Assembly: GCA_030490835.1 (NCBI GenBank)
Contig: CM059973.1
Span: forward strand, 81,359,221 to 81,423,220
Direction of reading: 5' to 3'
Source: Annona cherimola
Taxonomy: Eukaryota > Streptophyta > Magnoliopsida > Magnoliales > Annonaceae
DNA length: 64,000 bases
Part shown: positions 1 through 10,411 of the stretch, piece after piece
Layout of the letters: the number at the start of each line of letters is the position of its first letter
How positions within the stretch are numbered: position 1 is the first letter of the stretch
Made by a program: the position numbers and the translations under genes
The notes under the pieces: generated by a model
Seen by the model: the letters and a program-made list of their open reading frames with translations, nothing else
Told to the model about the DNA's origin: nothing
Databases searched by the model: none

Positions 1-334
1 CAAGTTCACAAGATCTGTGAGGTCTCTAATAGCCAACAGGATCTCCCTTTTAGAACTGCAATTAGACAGATAAAGCCAATGGAGCTTCTCGAAATTTAGC
101 ACTTCCATTGGGAAAGAACTTCTATCACACGAGTCATCGCCCATGCAAAGGGAGAGCAAATTGATGAGGCTTTTTATTGAATCGGACAGGAATGGGCTGG
201 CAAACCAGTTGTTGGAGACGTTCAAGCGCAACAATTTGGAGAGCAGCGCTAGGTCGGGCACGAGCCCTATCAGATGATTGACGAAGAAATCTATTTGGAT
301 GAGCTGGGTGCAGCGGGGAGATAATCAATGTTTC
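1..334 (-). pseudogene. LRR receptor-like kinase remnant, downstream part (RLK7/HAIKU2 type)
   Basis: Read on the minus strand from about 310 to 1, the frame encodes leucine-rich repeats: CTQLIQIDF, then GLVPDLALLSKLLRLNVSN, then SFPMEVLNFEKLHWLYLSN. This follows the early LRRs of class XI receptor kinases of the RLK7/HAIKU2 group, which sense peptides at the plasma membrane. An in-frame stop lies just upstream (about 322-324), and consensus LRR residues are altered (LCMGDDSCD where the family has a LGDNPFD-like stretch). The frame runs off the left edge. It joins in register with 4408-4670 once the intervening element is removed. I therefore read it as a decayed gene, although a living 3' part outside the window cannot be excluded. 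Confidence 0.75.
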
Positions 335-3300
335 TGTAACACCCTACCCTTGAGGTGTTACAAATTAGGTATACTATGTACAATCTAATAACAAAATCTC
401 AAAAGATGGAAATAGATATCAATATGCAAAACCATAAAAATTTTATCAATTACATCTCAAGTTTGTTTATCATGGAGTTATTATACATATTCAGTGTCTA
501 TAATTAAAACAAGTAAGCATTATAAGATAATTTCAATAAAATTCTCTTCAAACCAATTTTCCTATTCTTATAAAGAGAGAGAAAAAGCGAAAATCTTAGT
601 CAACCAAGTGAAGCCACCCGACTTTCCCTGGCATTGGGCCAATTCTCAGTCTCAAAATCTAAACTTCTTTGTCTTTTGTTCAGCTATATTCGCCTTTTTC
701 CCATATTAATAGAGGCTCTAGCTCAGCATTGTGTTCATATTTTTCCACTTAAAACAAAACTATGTGAGCTGAAAGCTTAGTAAGTAAAAATATATTTTTT
801 TTAAATTCATTTTTTACAATCATTTTGATTTTACAAACAACATTTATATTATTTTTTTATGTACAACAAACTCTAATTAATGAAAAATTAAAACATCTTG
901 ATACATGTGCACACATATGTTAATTTTAAATCATGCATTCACACTGTAGGTGTTGTCATCTACTTATGCTCGCGTACAGCTGTGCTATACATTCGCGAGC
1001 TAATTCATCTTCTTTGATAGTCTAGAGGTCGCTACCCAAGTACACCATACTACTTTATTCCTTGACAACAAACCGAATATGCAATTATGCATCATGTTCA
1101 TGCATTGTGATTAATGCACAACTTAAATTCACTACTTAACATGATTTTGAAATAATAATGCTTATATTTAAATAAACCAACTTGAAAGAAAATTTCAAAT
1201 TAAATAAATAATTACCTTTCATTAAAAATCACAATATTCACATAATATTTTCAAAGTTATGCTTTGATAAAAATTTACTTACCTTTAAGTAGACTTTAAA
1301 ACTCATTTTTTTCAATTTTTTGTAGTATGCTCAAGTCTCTTTCTCTAATTTTCATCACAATACGTTCATTATTTCACTACGATTTTCATAAATATTATTT
1401 AAAATTTCATTTACGACTTTCCCAAAATTTCTCATAATTTTAATCGATCAAAATTCTATTTTCTCCTATTTATTCTTATATTATTCTATTTTTAAACAAC
1501 TTTATTCTTATATATAAAAATAAATTTGGACTCATACTTCTTTAAATACTTACTTTAAATTTTCATATTTTTTATTCATTTTTATATCATCACACCTTTA
1601 AATAATTTCATTTCTTATAAAAATCATAAGCTTAAACTCGTTTAAGGTTCTAAATACTGGCTTTAATTTTTTAGTTATTTTCATTATTTTCTTATTTTTT
1701 TCCAAAATTTTTTGTATTTATTTTGAAATTTTTTATTTCTTTTTTTATCTTCGCCGGTAGGCCGACCAATCACCAGTAGGGGTGCAACTTGGGTCGGATA
1801 GGTCCGAGTACGGGTGGAACCTACCCTTACCCATTTTGTAAAAATCTTTACCCTATCCTATTTTAGACTGGGTCGGTCCGGAGCCTACCCTACCTAAGTT
1901 TCTCAATAGCAGGCGGTTCCGGTTCGGCTCCAAATCGGTTTATAGAACACGATCTATAAGAAAATGCAACATGTGTAAAAAAATTCAATTAATATATACT
2001 AAAACATGATATCTGTTAAAAAAGTGCAATATGTACATAATGAAATATGTTTAAAAAAAATCAAATAACACAAGAATTATTATCTCATTAGAATATACTA
2101 CTTTTAACAATCGTAAGTCTGACCAATCCAATAAAAAAACTGTTTGAAAAACAGATACAACACATACACAATAGAAATGAATACAACTCAAATCAGATTG
2201 ATTAAAATATGTAACCATTTATATCCAAAAATATATCATGTAAAAATATATCTGCACCATATACGGTCTTTCCACTACATGCTATGAAATATCATCACAC
2301 ATCTTTAATAACATTAGACAGTATTGAACATCACACACTGCCAGAATAATTTTTAAAAAATACAAGAAAAAAAACTCTATTAGGAAATCTGTGAGAACCA
2401 CAAGCCACGAGAGTTCTTAGGGTTAAAAATCAAGAGGGAAGAGAGGGATGAATTACAGGAAAATTACTCACGGAGAGGTGCAGACTAAGGGAATCAGAGG
2501 GAAATCTACCGAAGGTGCAGACAGGGAGGCAGCACGCGGGACGGGAGAGTGCTTTGGTCGGGACTCGGCAATCGCCTGCTGTCGGGATGAGATTGGAAAT
2601 GCCAAGAAGTGGAGATTCTGGAAGGAGAGGATCTAGAGGGTCGGACGCATCCCGCGGCCGAGAGCGTGGAGGGCAAAGATGGGAATCTGCTCCTGGCCGG
2701 AGAGATCGAGAGACTGGAGGCGGAGGTTGGAGGCAGCGAAGGAGCAGACGACGGGAAGAGGGCCGGAGAGGATCGAGGGCGTCTGGCGTCAAAGCGGATA
2801 AGGGCATCAAAGGGGAGTAGACGAGGGCATTGGCCGTCAAGGGCGTTGATCGTGAGCGATGAGCAGAGGAGAAGACAATATGGCAGCGACGACAATCTAG
2901 CAGAGAGTGGAGCATTGTCCGATGGAGAGAGGAGGGAGTAGTAGAGGGAATGGTGGATCAAGCCAACTGATGAGAGTTGGTGGCAGACGAGGGCGGATTT
3001 GGAGACGAGGGAGAGGGGTTTAGGAATTAGGGCGTCGATCGCATAGGGCTGCCGAATGCCGATATTATATTTTATATATATTAATAAATATAATATGAAA
3101 TCCTAGTCGATTCCGGGTACCCAACACTGGAACCGACCCTAACCCAAATTTGAACGGGTATTTAATACCCATAACCGAATCGACCCTATGGGTAGTTCCC
3201 ATGGAACCGAATCGACCCTATTTTGGGTACCCGGACCAAGTTGCACCCTTAATCACCAGAGCTGACAATTGGCAGCCGGTGGGCTGTTTCTTGTGGGTTA

Positions 3301-4407
3301 GACCTGTGTTGGGCCAACATAGGTGGGCTGGATCTTTATTTGAAGTTGGGCCAGTTTGTGTATGTGGGCTAAGCTTAGTTTTTGTAGACTTTGCATACAT
3401 GAGCTTGAATTAGTAGGATCAGATATGGGTTCTGTAGGTTATTGGGCTCTTGCTGGATGGGCTTTGCCCACAAGTTCATAAACTTTTGTTATTTATTTGT
3501 TTATTTTCGACGGTTCGTATTTTTCGACTAAAATAGTTTATATCTCTCAATATATATGTCTGTTTGATCTGAAATTTTAAGGGTAAGCTTATAATATTAT
3601 GAATTATAATTTGTATGGTCCATTTCTCAAAATAGCATCTCTATCATCAAATTTAACATAAGAGGTTTAATTAAGGGTTAAAATTAAATATCACCTCAAA
3701 TAACTATCTAAATTAATTTTTAACAGAACTAATTTATCATATATATTGTACAATATCTCAAATAATGTTTGTAACGGGTCAGATTATTATTTTTTGCATT
3801 TATATTTTTCTTTAATTATTTTTTGTGTTTTATCCTTAAAATTCATATTCACCACTCCAAATCTTCATAAAAAATACTATATCTAAAAATCCATAAGTCT
3901 GATCTAGTTAAAATTTTGTAAAAAAGTTATATATATAATTATCTTGTTATTGTACGGTCACAATTCTCTGATTATGCTCAGAAGTATATTTATTTCATCA
4001 TATATAATTTTCTACCCTTTATTTGCCACTTCTTATTGAAATAAGTGAAATTTCAACACCAAACATTTTAATAATTAATTATGCTAGAAACATCATGAAT
4101 GGTTTAGATTTGAGAAACAAGCTGCATATATTGTAAAAGCAACGAAATTAACCAAAATAATGTCTTATGCAACATACCTTTTAAACTTCTTCTTCTTCTA
4201 CGTCATCAGCCTATTTGCCCTCTATTTTCTCTTCTATAAATGATGCAACCCATCTCTTTCCCTCTACCTTCTTATACCAATGCGTTTGCTAACGGTTGAG
4301 ATTAAATGGCATCAATTCCACCGTTTAATTTTTTTTTTTTTTTTAAAATGACTCTCCTGCATGACCCATAAATCCCACCCGTTTTTTAAAAATGGATAGA
4401 TGTTACA
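335..4407 (+). mobile_element. LTR-like element A (solo LTR), with 5-bp target duplication
   Basis: The element begins TGTAACACCC and ends TGTTACA, so it has TG...CA ends as LTRs do. It is flanked by the 5-bp duplication GTTTC (330-334 and 4408-4412), which matches LTR retrotransposon integration. Without the hAT insertion at 1777-3251 it is about 2.6 kb. No coding frame of a retroelement is present, which suggests a solo LTR. Element B at 4650-6912 is a diverged copy in the opposite orientation; homology can be followed across almost the whole length, for example 940-1060 against 6300-6440 and 3480-3700 against 5300-5470. Confidence 0.72.
1777..3251. mobile_element. Non-autonomous hAT element inside LTR A, with GC-rich passenger
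   Basis: The ends are TAGGGGTGCAACTTGG (left) and, reverse-complemented, TAAGGGTGCAACTTGG (right). A perfect 8-bp duplication ATCACCAG lies at 1769-1776 and 3252-3259, which is diagnostic of the hAT superfamily. Subterminal direct repeats of the ACCGAATCGACCCTAT type occur near 3174-3225. The interior at about 2430-3050 is GC- and purine-rich, unlike its surroundings, and is open in several frames on both strands. The frames are low-complexity and I recognise no protein. It may be captured host DNA. No transposase is seen. Confidence 0.85.
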
Positions 4408-4671
4408 GTTTCCAATGAAGTGATTGGACCAGAGCATGAGTTTCTAGAGGGATTGGAGGGTGCGGAGGGAATTGACAGGCAATGGGCCCGAGAGACACGG
4501 CTTGGTGATTTTGATTTCGAAGTCGTTTACATTCAAGAGATGCCAGCGAAGCTGCAAGGTTGAGATTAAGCTGTCATGATTGAAGGGAATAAAGGTCGGC
4601 GAGTAGAGATCCGAACTTGAATGAATGGAGTTAATTGGAAGTTGTTGTTTGTAACGGCCATGCAGAGCCAT
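4408..4671 (-). pseudogene. LRR receptor-like kinase remnant, N-terminal part
   Basis: On the minus strand this encodes an ectodomain N-terminus ending in CLSGPLPVNSLRTLQSLE. This matches the first LRR of RLK7/HAIKU2-type kinases (family form SGPLP.DSLC.LQSLEKL). It runs directly into the GTTTC target duplication of element A. After excision it joins 1-334 in the expected protein order, so the two pieces are one disrupted gene. The upstream residues are poorly conserved and the cysteine-pair region is damaged. Confidence 0.7.
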
Positions 4672-6912
4672 TTAAAAAAAAAAACAAACAGTGGGATTTA
4701 TGAGCATTAATCCTAGCTATTAGCAAACCTCATTAAGTATAAGAAGGGAAAAATGAGATGGGTTTGTCGTTGGTGAAAACAAAGGAAACGATGGGAAGAT
4801 AGAACGAAAGAGGAAGGAGAATAAATTTTTGAAGGTACATGACATAGAACAATTATTTCATTGATTTTATATTATACGCAGTCATTCGTGAAATTTCTAA
4901 CATTGTTAATTAGTAATAGAAGTACTATTGAAAGTTTTGGTATTGCAATTTTAAGAGTAGCAAATCAAGGGTTGAAAATATTATATAATGAAATAAACAT
5001 ATTTCTGAGCGTGATCGGAATATTTAGAGAGCATACTAATAAGAAAATTATTTGTTTAACTTGCTTGTAAAATTTCAACTTGATTAGAATTATAAAATTT
5101 CTAATATAACAATTTTTACTAACATATGGAGTGGTGGTCATGTGTTTTAAAAGCAAAACATAAGAATTTTTATAGGAAAATATAGATGCGAAAATACTTA
5201 TCAAAACTATTACAAACATTATTTGAGATATTTTACGGTGTATATGATGAATTAATTTTGAAAAAATTTAGTTTAGGCAGCTATTCGAAGCGATATTTAA
5301 TTTTAATATTTTATTAAATTCCTCATGTTAAACTGATGATATAGAAATTATTTTGAGAATTGGACCGTCCAGATTATAAAATATAATTTTATAAGTTTGC
5401 CTTTAAAATAAGATCAAACAAACATTTATATTGAGAGATCTAAATTATTTTAGTTGGAGAATGTGGACTATTGAAATTTAAAAAAATGAGAAAGCTTATG
5501 AACTAGTGGGCTAAGCCCATCCCACAATTGCCCAATACTCAAGCCCACTAGTTCAAGCCCACTGAAACTAAGCTTAGCCCATATAAACAAGCTAGCCCAA
5601 CTTCCAAATATATGATCAAGACCACTTTTGCCAGCCCGGTACTTGGCCCACCAGCAACAGCCCATCGATGGCCAGCTGTTGGCGCTGGTGACCAGTTGGC
5701 CGGTGTAGAAATTGATGAAAAATATCCAAAAAGCTTAAATGAGTTTAAACTTATGGATTTTCAAAAAATATAAAAAATTTATTTAAATGTGTGAAGCTAT
5801 AAAAATAAATAGAAAATTGGAAACAATTTAAAGAAGTATATGAGTTTAAATTTATATTTTCTTGCAAATAATGAAAAATAAAAGTGATTTTAAAGTGGAA
5901 TAATACAAGAATAAAAAGAACAAATTTGAATTTGACCAAATAAAATTATGATAAATTTTGAAAAATTCATAAATGAAAATTTAAATAATAGCTATGGAAA
6001 AGCAAGGTGTAAAAATCGACACATTGTGATGAAAAATAGATAAATAGACTTGAGGCTACTTCAAGATATTGAAAAAAAAGTTTTAAAGCTTACTTAGAGA
6101 TAAATAAAATTTTACCAAAGCATGACTTTAAAAATATTATATTGAATATTATGATTTTTTATGAAATATGATTATTTATTAAATTTGGAACTTTTTTTCA
6201 AAATGATTTATTCAAGTATGAGCATGATTATTTCAAAATATATTTATTCGTGTTAAGTTTTGAATATAAGTGATGCATTGATCACAGTGCATGAGAGTGA
6301 TGCATGATAGCATCTTAGGCATACCGCCAGGTAATAAAGCGGTATGGTAGTACTCGTATAGCGATCTCAGGATTACAAAAGAATATGAATTAGCTCATGA
6401 ATGTGTAACATGACTACACACGAGCACAAGCAGACGACGATGCCTACATAAATGCATAATTTACAATAAACATATGCATACACGAGCATAAAAGATATTT
6501 AATAATTTAAAATTATTGTGCATAAAAGGTAATATAGATGTTATTTCTATTTTAAAATTTTTAAATGATTGAAAAATGATTTTAATGAGAAATTCTTTAC
6601 TTATTATGGAAACATATAGATACAATGCTAAACTAGAACCTCTATCAACATAGAAAAATGTGAAACTAGCAAGGAAAATAACAAAAAAGTTCAAATTTTA
6701 TTGAAATAACATTATAATATTTGCTTGTATCAATGATAGACATTAAATATATATAATGACCATATAAGAAGCAGACTTAAGATGTAGAATTAAATTTATA
6801 TGGTTTTGCATCTTGGTATCTATTTCTATCTTAAGAGGTTTTATTTATTATAGTATTATCGACTTTGATCCAATAAACCTTATTCATAGCACCTCAAGGG
6901 TGGGGTGTTACA
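4650..6912 (-). mobile_element. LTR-like element B, inverted relative of element A
   Basis: On the minus strand it begins TGTAACACCCCACCC at 6912 and runs to a GTTACA motif near 4650. The first 23 bases match element A with one difference, and homology continues for over 2 kb. No clear target duplication is visible: on the minus strand AACGG precedes it and AACAA follows it. The inner boundary is therefore approximate. No coding content is seen. It sits at an internal point of a second receptor-kinase remnant (6913-7040). Confidence 0.65.
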
Positions 6913-7040
6913 CCGTTGGAATTAAAAGTGATGTTGGTGAAGTTGTAGAGGTCGAGATTAAGCTACCATGATTGAAGGGAGGAAGGGTTGACAAACAAAG
7001 ATTTGAATGCAGTTAATTGGAAGTGGTTGCTTCTCTGCAT
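6913..7040 (-). pseudogene. Second LRR receptor-kinase N-terminal remnant
   Basis: The minus strand reads QLTAFKSLFVNPSSLQSW, a stop, then NLDLYNFTNITFNSNG. This is the N-terminal LRR cap of the RLK7/HAIKU2 group (family form L..FKSSL.N...FSSW....CNFTGI.CNSNG). It is homologous to 4540-4660, so two copies of the receptor's N-terminus once lay in tandem. The internal stop and the LTR-like insertion at its downstream end make it a pseudogene. Confidence 0.65.
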
Positions 7041-8192
7041 GAATTTTAGAGTAGATTGCTGGAAAATAATGATCGGTGGAGTCTGAGGTTTTGCGCCGCC
7101 TTTTCATTCAACAGGTTGCATATGTTAGTGGATGACCCAGATAGCTGGATTTGAGAAAAAAGGTTGCTAGCCATTGAGATTTCTCGAACTGTTTGTCACT
7201 CAAAACTTGGAGAGGCTACAACACATTGCAATTTGCTTGCTACATGTTGCTTTCCACTAAATCTTGCTGGCTTTTAAATAAACAAATGGCGTTGAGTTTC
7301 TCTTCTCTTCTTAGTAGCCATGCAAGTTTGGTTAGAGTGGTGGAATACGAAATTTGGTACTTCATTGTTGCACTACATTATGTGTACATGCATTCAGGTT
7401 TTTTTAATATAATTCATAAAATTATGATGAGACTATGCAAGATGGAGCTAATGGGATATTTTCAACATTATATATGGAGCTTATGGTGTTTTCTTGTGCG
7501 GTCAGGGGTGAGGGTTCAATGTACAAATGTTAAAACTCAGTAAGGTTTAAAATACTAGTACAAAAATTTTAGAGTTTAAAGTGTCAATATGTATAATTGG
7601 AAGGTTTAAAGAGCAAATTTCCTGTAGCAAGGTTGGCAGGTTGCTGTTGCAGTCAACGCGCAGGGTCTTTGGACTCTTTACAAAGGGTCGGGCCAAGCCT
7701 GCTTTATTTTGCAATGTGCTTGAGAAAACATATATGAAATGAGGGTCAATGAGAGAAAATATATATGAAATAAGGGTCAATGAGAGGATTTCACAGCAAG
7801 GAGATAGAATTAGTAAAGGCAGGAAAAAAAGAAAAGGGATGGAGAATCGGTGCTCTCGTCTTGCTGATATCTTCCTATTATTCTTCCTCCTTCTCCCCAC
7901 GATGTCATTATCCTAGCCCTTGCCCTTCTTCTCCTCATTCTCTCTTTTAATTTGACTTTCTTTCATGTCTTTTATACCCTCTTTTCAGCCTCTCTTATAT
8001 GTCTTTTAATGGAAAAAAAATAAAAAAATAAAAAGGATCCGATGGCCTAACGCATGGGGTCTCGTGTGGTCGGCCACATGAGATCAGACCTCAATGTCAA
8101 AAATATAAATTTTTTTTAAAGATAAGTTAAATACACTAGCATAGTAGCATACACCGAAACTAAATGGACTGAATACATTTAAAAATGTTCCC
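7041..8192. other. Intergenic, no gene recognised
   Basis: AT-rich DNA with short random frames. The + frame at 7193-7543 (116 codons) has no recognisable domain. A phrase containing ATATATGAAAT and AGGGTCAATGAGAG occurs twice in a row at about 7723-7785. Confidence 0.6.
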
Positions 8193-8200
8193 ATAACAAT

Positions 8201-9114
8201 TAATGTTATGAAAATTGGATTGGACCGGCCGATTCGACCTGTTCAACCGGGAAGTCACCGGTCCGATCACCCCAGCTATGATCTAACATAATCTAATAGG
8301 TGAGAATTGGTTTAACTGCCGATCTGATTGGTTTTCAGATCGCCCCGTCAAATTAGTTAGCTATTAGGCGAAATAATAAGCCAATAGTAATGGATTTTTC
8401 TCATTGACATTTGTTGGAGATGATGGGCGGAGATGTTGATGGACGGATAGTCGCTGGTCCGATAGATATTTGGTCAGAATGGTTATGTGAACGAATCGCT
8501 TGTGGTATTGCTGTGAGTGTGAGGCAGAAACGGTGGCTGGAAGAAGATGGGTCCTTGCATATGTTAAGGCGTGGATGATTCGTGAGAAGGAAGAAAGGGT
8601 GCAAATATGGTAAGACAGCAGTGTATCGAATTACCGTGTGCGTGCGGCACAAATCTGGTGATCCATAGGTCAAAATTTCGTTCTAAGCATGGATTCCAAT
8701 ATTTGGGGATGCAATGAACAAGCTGGTGAGGTAAGTTTGGGTAGATTTTGTTTTGATGGTGTGAATCTTACAAGACGTGCAAATTAATTGTGTGAATCTT
8801 GTAAGTTGTGTAGATTTTTACCAGGCATCGTTGTTGTTTTATGTTACTTTTAAACCTCACGAATATTTATAATTATTATGTTCTTTATTTTTGTATGGGT
8901 TATGAAAGAAATAAAAATTTGTAGTTATAAATTTTTTTATTATAATTCTAATTTATAGTATTTTCAACCTTTCAAATTGTAGAATTTTGCCTTAAAAATC
9001 TATTAATATTTTACGTAAATATTAGTATACCGGTTCAATCCGATCTTCACAAATGGTTGAACCAGAATTAATTTCTTGACCGGTTTAGTAATCAGTTCGG
9101 TTCAGACAACAGTG
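8201..9114. mobile_element. Diverged hAT-like element, AACCGG family (copy 1)
   Basis: The left end TAATGTTATGAAAATTGG and the right end (ACAACAGTG on the plus strand) resemble those of the element at 9141-10061. Both ends are dense in GGTTC/AACCGG phrases. The flanks ATAACAAT (8193-8200) and GTAACAAC (9115-9122) agree at 6 of 8 positions, and both differences are transitions, as expected for an aged 8-bp duplication. The interior (about 8400-8700) has no recognisable gene. Confidence 0.6.
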
Positions 9115-9140
9115 GTAACAACACTTTGGCTACTATAAAG

Positions 9141-10061
9141 CAGTGTTGTAAGAACCGGACCGGACCGGTTGGACCGGGAACCGGTCCTGCATCCGGTTCG
9201 TTAACAATAAACTGTCCGAACCGGTGAATCGACGGTCTAACCGGAATTCCGGTCGGACCGGATTCGCCCGGTCGAACGTCCTCGACGAACCCGCAGTGTT
9301 CGTCTCTCCAGGCGCGCCGACGAACAGGATGAAGTAGTGTCTGTCTCTCCAGGCGCCGACGGCCTTGACGAATCCGAAGTGCGGGCCGCGTCTGCCACCG
9401 GCCTCGACGCCTCCCTCGACGAGCTGCGTGCCGCCCACCGCGTCCCCTCTCTCTGTCTCTCCCGACGCCGCGTCCCCTCTCTCCGTCTCTCCCGACGCCG
9501 CCTCCCTCGACGAGCTCATCGCCGCCGCCCTCGACTCGCGGAACACCCGCTGTCTCTCCCGGCGCCGACGCCCTCGATGCGCACGTCGCAGCCCGTCGCC
9601 CTTATCGCGCGTGCCGCCCGCCTCTCGCCGCCCGTGCTGACCGCTGCCCGCACGTCGTCTCTCCGCGCGTGCCACCTCACCGGTCGCCGTGAGCTCTATC
9701 TCTGTCTCTCCCGGCGCGGACGGCCGATCTGTATCTCCCGGCGTTGACATCTTGACATTTACGGTTTCCTAAGCAGGTTGATCTTGCAGGCAAATTTTTT
9801 AGAACTTAGTTATTAATTTTTCATGCATATTTTGTGCTTATAATGTTGTCCTTAAAATCTAACATATATATTTAAGATTTATAAAAATATAATTTTATTA
9901 ATATATTTATTTAAATTTTTAAAATTTTTAATATTTATAACATCATAAATATGTCATGCTGACGTCACCGGTTCAAACCGGTTTGATTAACCGGTTGAAC
10001 CGGTTCGAACAAGACCAATTCCTTTACCGGTTCAATCACCGGTTCGGTTCTAACAACATTG
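9141..10061. mobile_element. hAT-like element, AACCGG family (copy 2), with GC-rich passenger
   Basis: The left end is CAGTGTTGTAAGAACCGG and the right end, reverse-complemented, is CAATGTTGTTAGAACCG. A perfect 8-bp duplication CTATAAAG lies at 9133-9140 and 10062-10069. The interior 9270-9750 is strongly GC-rich with repeated GTCTCTCCCGACGCCG-like phrases. It is open on both strands (136 codons + and 205 codons -), but both translations are low-complexity Arg/Ala/Ser-rich and look like a composition effect. The element ends 350 bp before the start codon of the next gene. Confidence 0.85.
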
Positions 10062-10411
10062 CTATAAAGTATAAGCGGGTGGTCTCACGTGGCTCAAGGC
10101 CAGCGCGGCTTTTCAATTCGACCGCGAAGTCTTAGGTTTTTCTTTTTTCAGATTTCAACCGCCAAACGAAAAACATAACCATTGATACCTTCTCCCGCCC
10201 CGTTGGAACTGTGTCGAAAGTCGAAACTCAACTTCATTTCTGCCGCGGTTCCTGCTCCCCGCCAAAATTCAAATCCGACACAGCAGAGTCCCACTTTCTT
10301 ACAAGCCGGCGTTTTATTACAAAGCACTTCCTCAAATCAAGGGCAAGAAAAAGCCATCCTCCCAAATCATTTTGTCTTCGGCCTTTCGTCCGCAAAGAAA
10401 CAGGGCAGAGA
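10062..10411 (+). promoter_or_regulatory. 5' region of the CDCA7-related gene
   Basis: This 350-bp stretch between the hAT element and the ATG at 10412 must hold the leader and at least the proximal promoter. The reading frame is open upstream of the ATG to about 10211 but has no earlier in-frame ATG. I see no clear TATA box. Confidence 0.4.

Noticed and set aside
2430..2961. 151-161-codon minus-strand and 101-110-codon plus-strand frames
   Set aside because: Several frames are open at once over the same GC-rich transposon core; no domain is recognisable.
335..6912. A single foldback or MULE transposon with more than 2-kb terminal repeats
   Set aside because: Element A alone has a perfect 5-bp GTTTC duplication at its own two ends, and the sequence between the arms continues the receptor-kinase reading order. 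Two separate LTR-type insertions explain this better, although the missing duplication for element B leaves some doubt.
9133..9750. 205-codon minus-strand and 136-codon plus-strand frames
   Set aside because: They overlap almost fully inside a hAT element with perfect target duplication. The translations are low-complexity and follow from GC-rich repeats.
10211..10411. N-terminal extension of the CDCA7-related protein
   Set aside because: The frame is open upstream but contains no ATG before 10412, and the residues are not protein-like.
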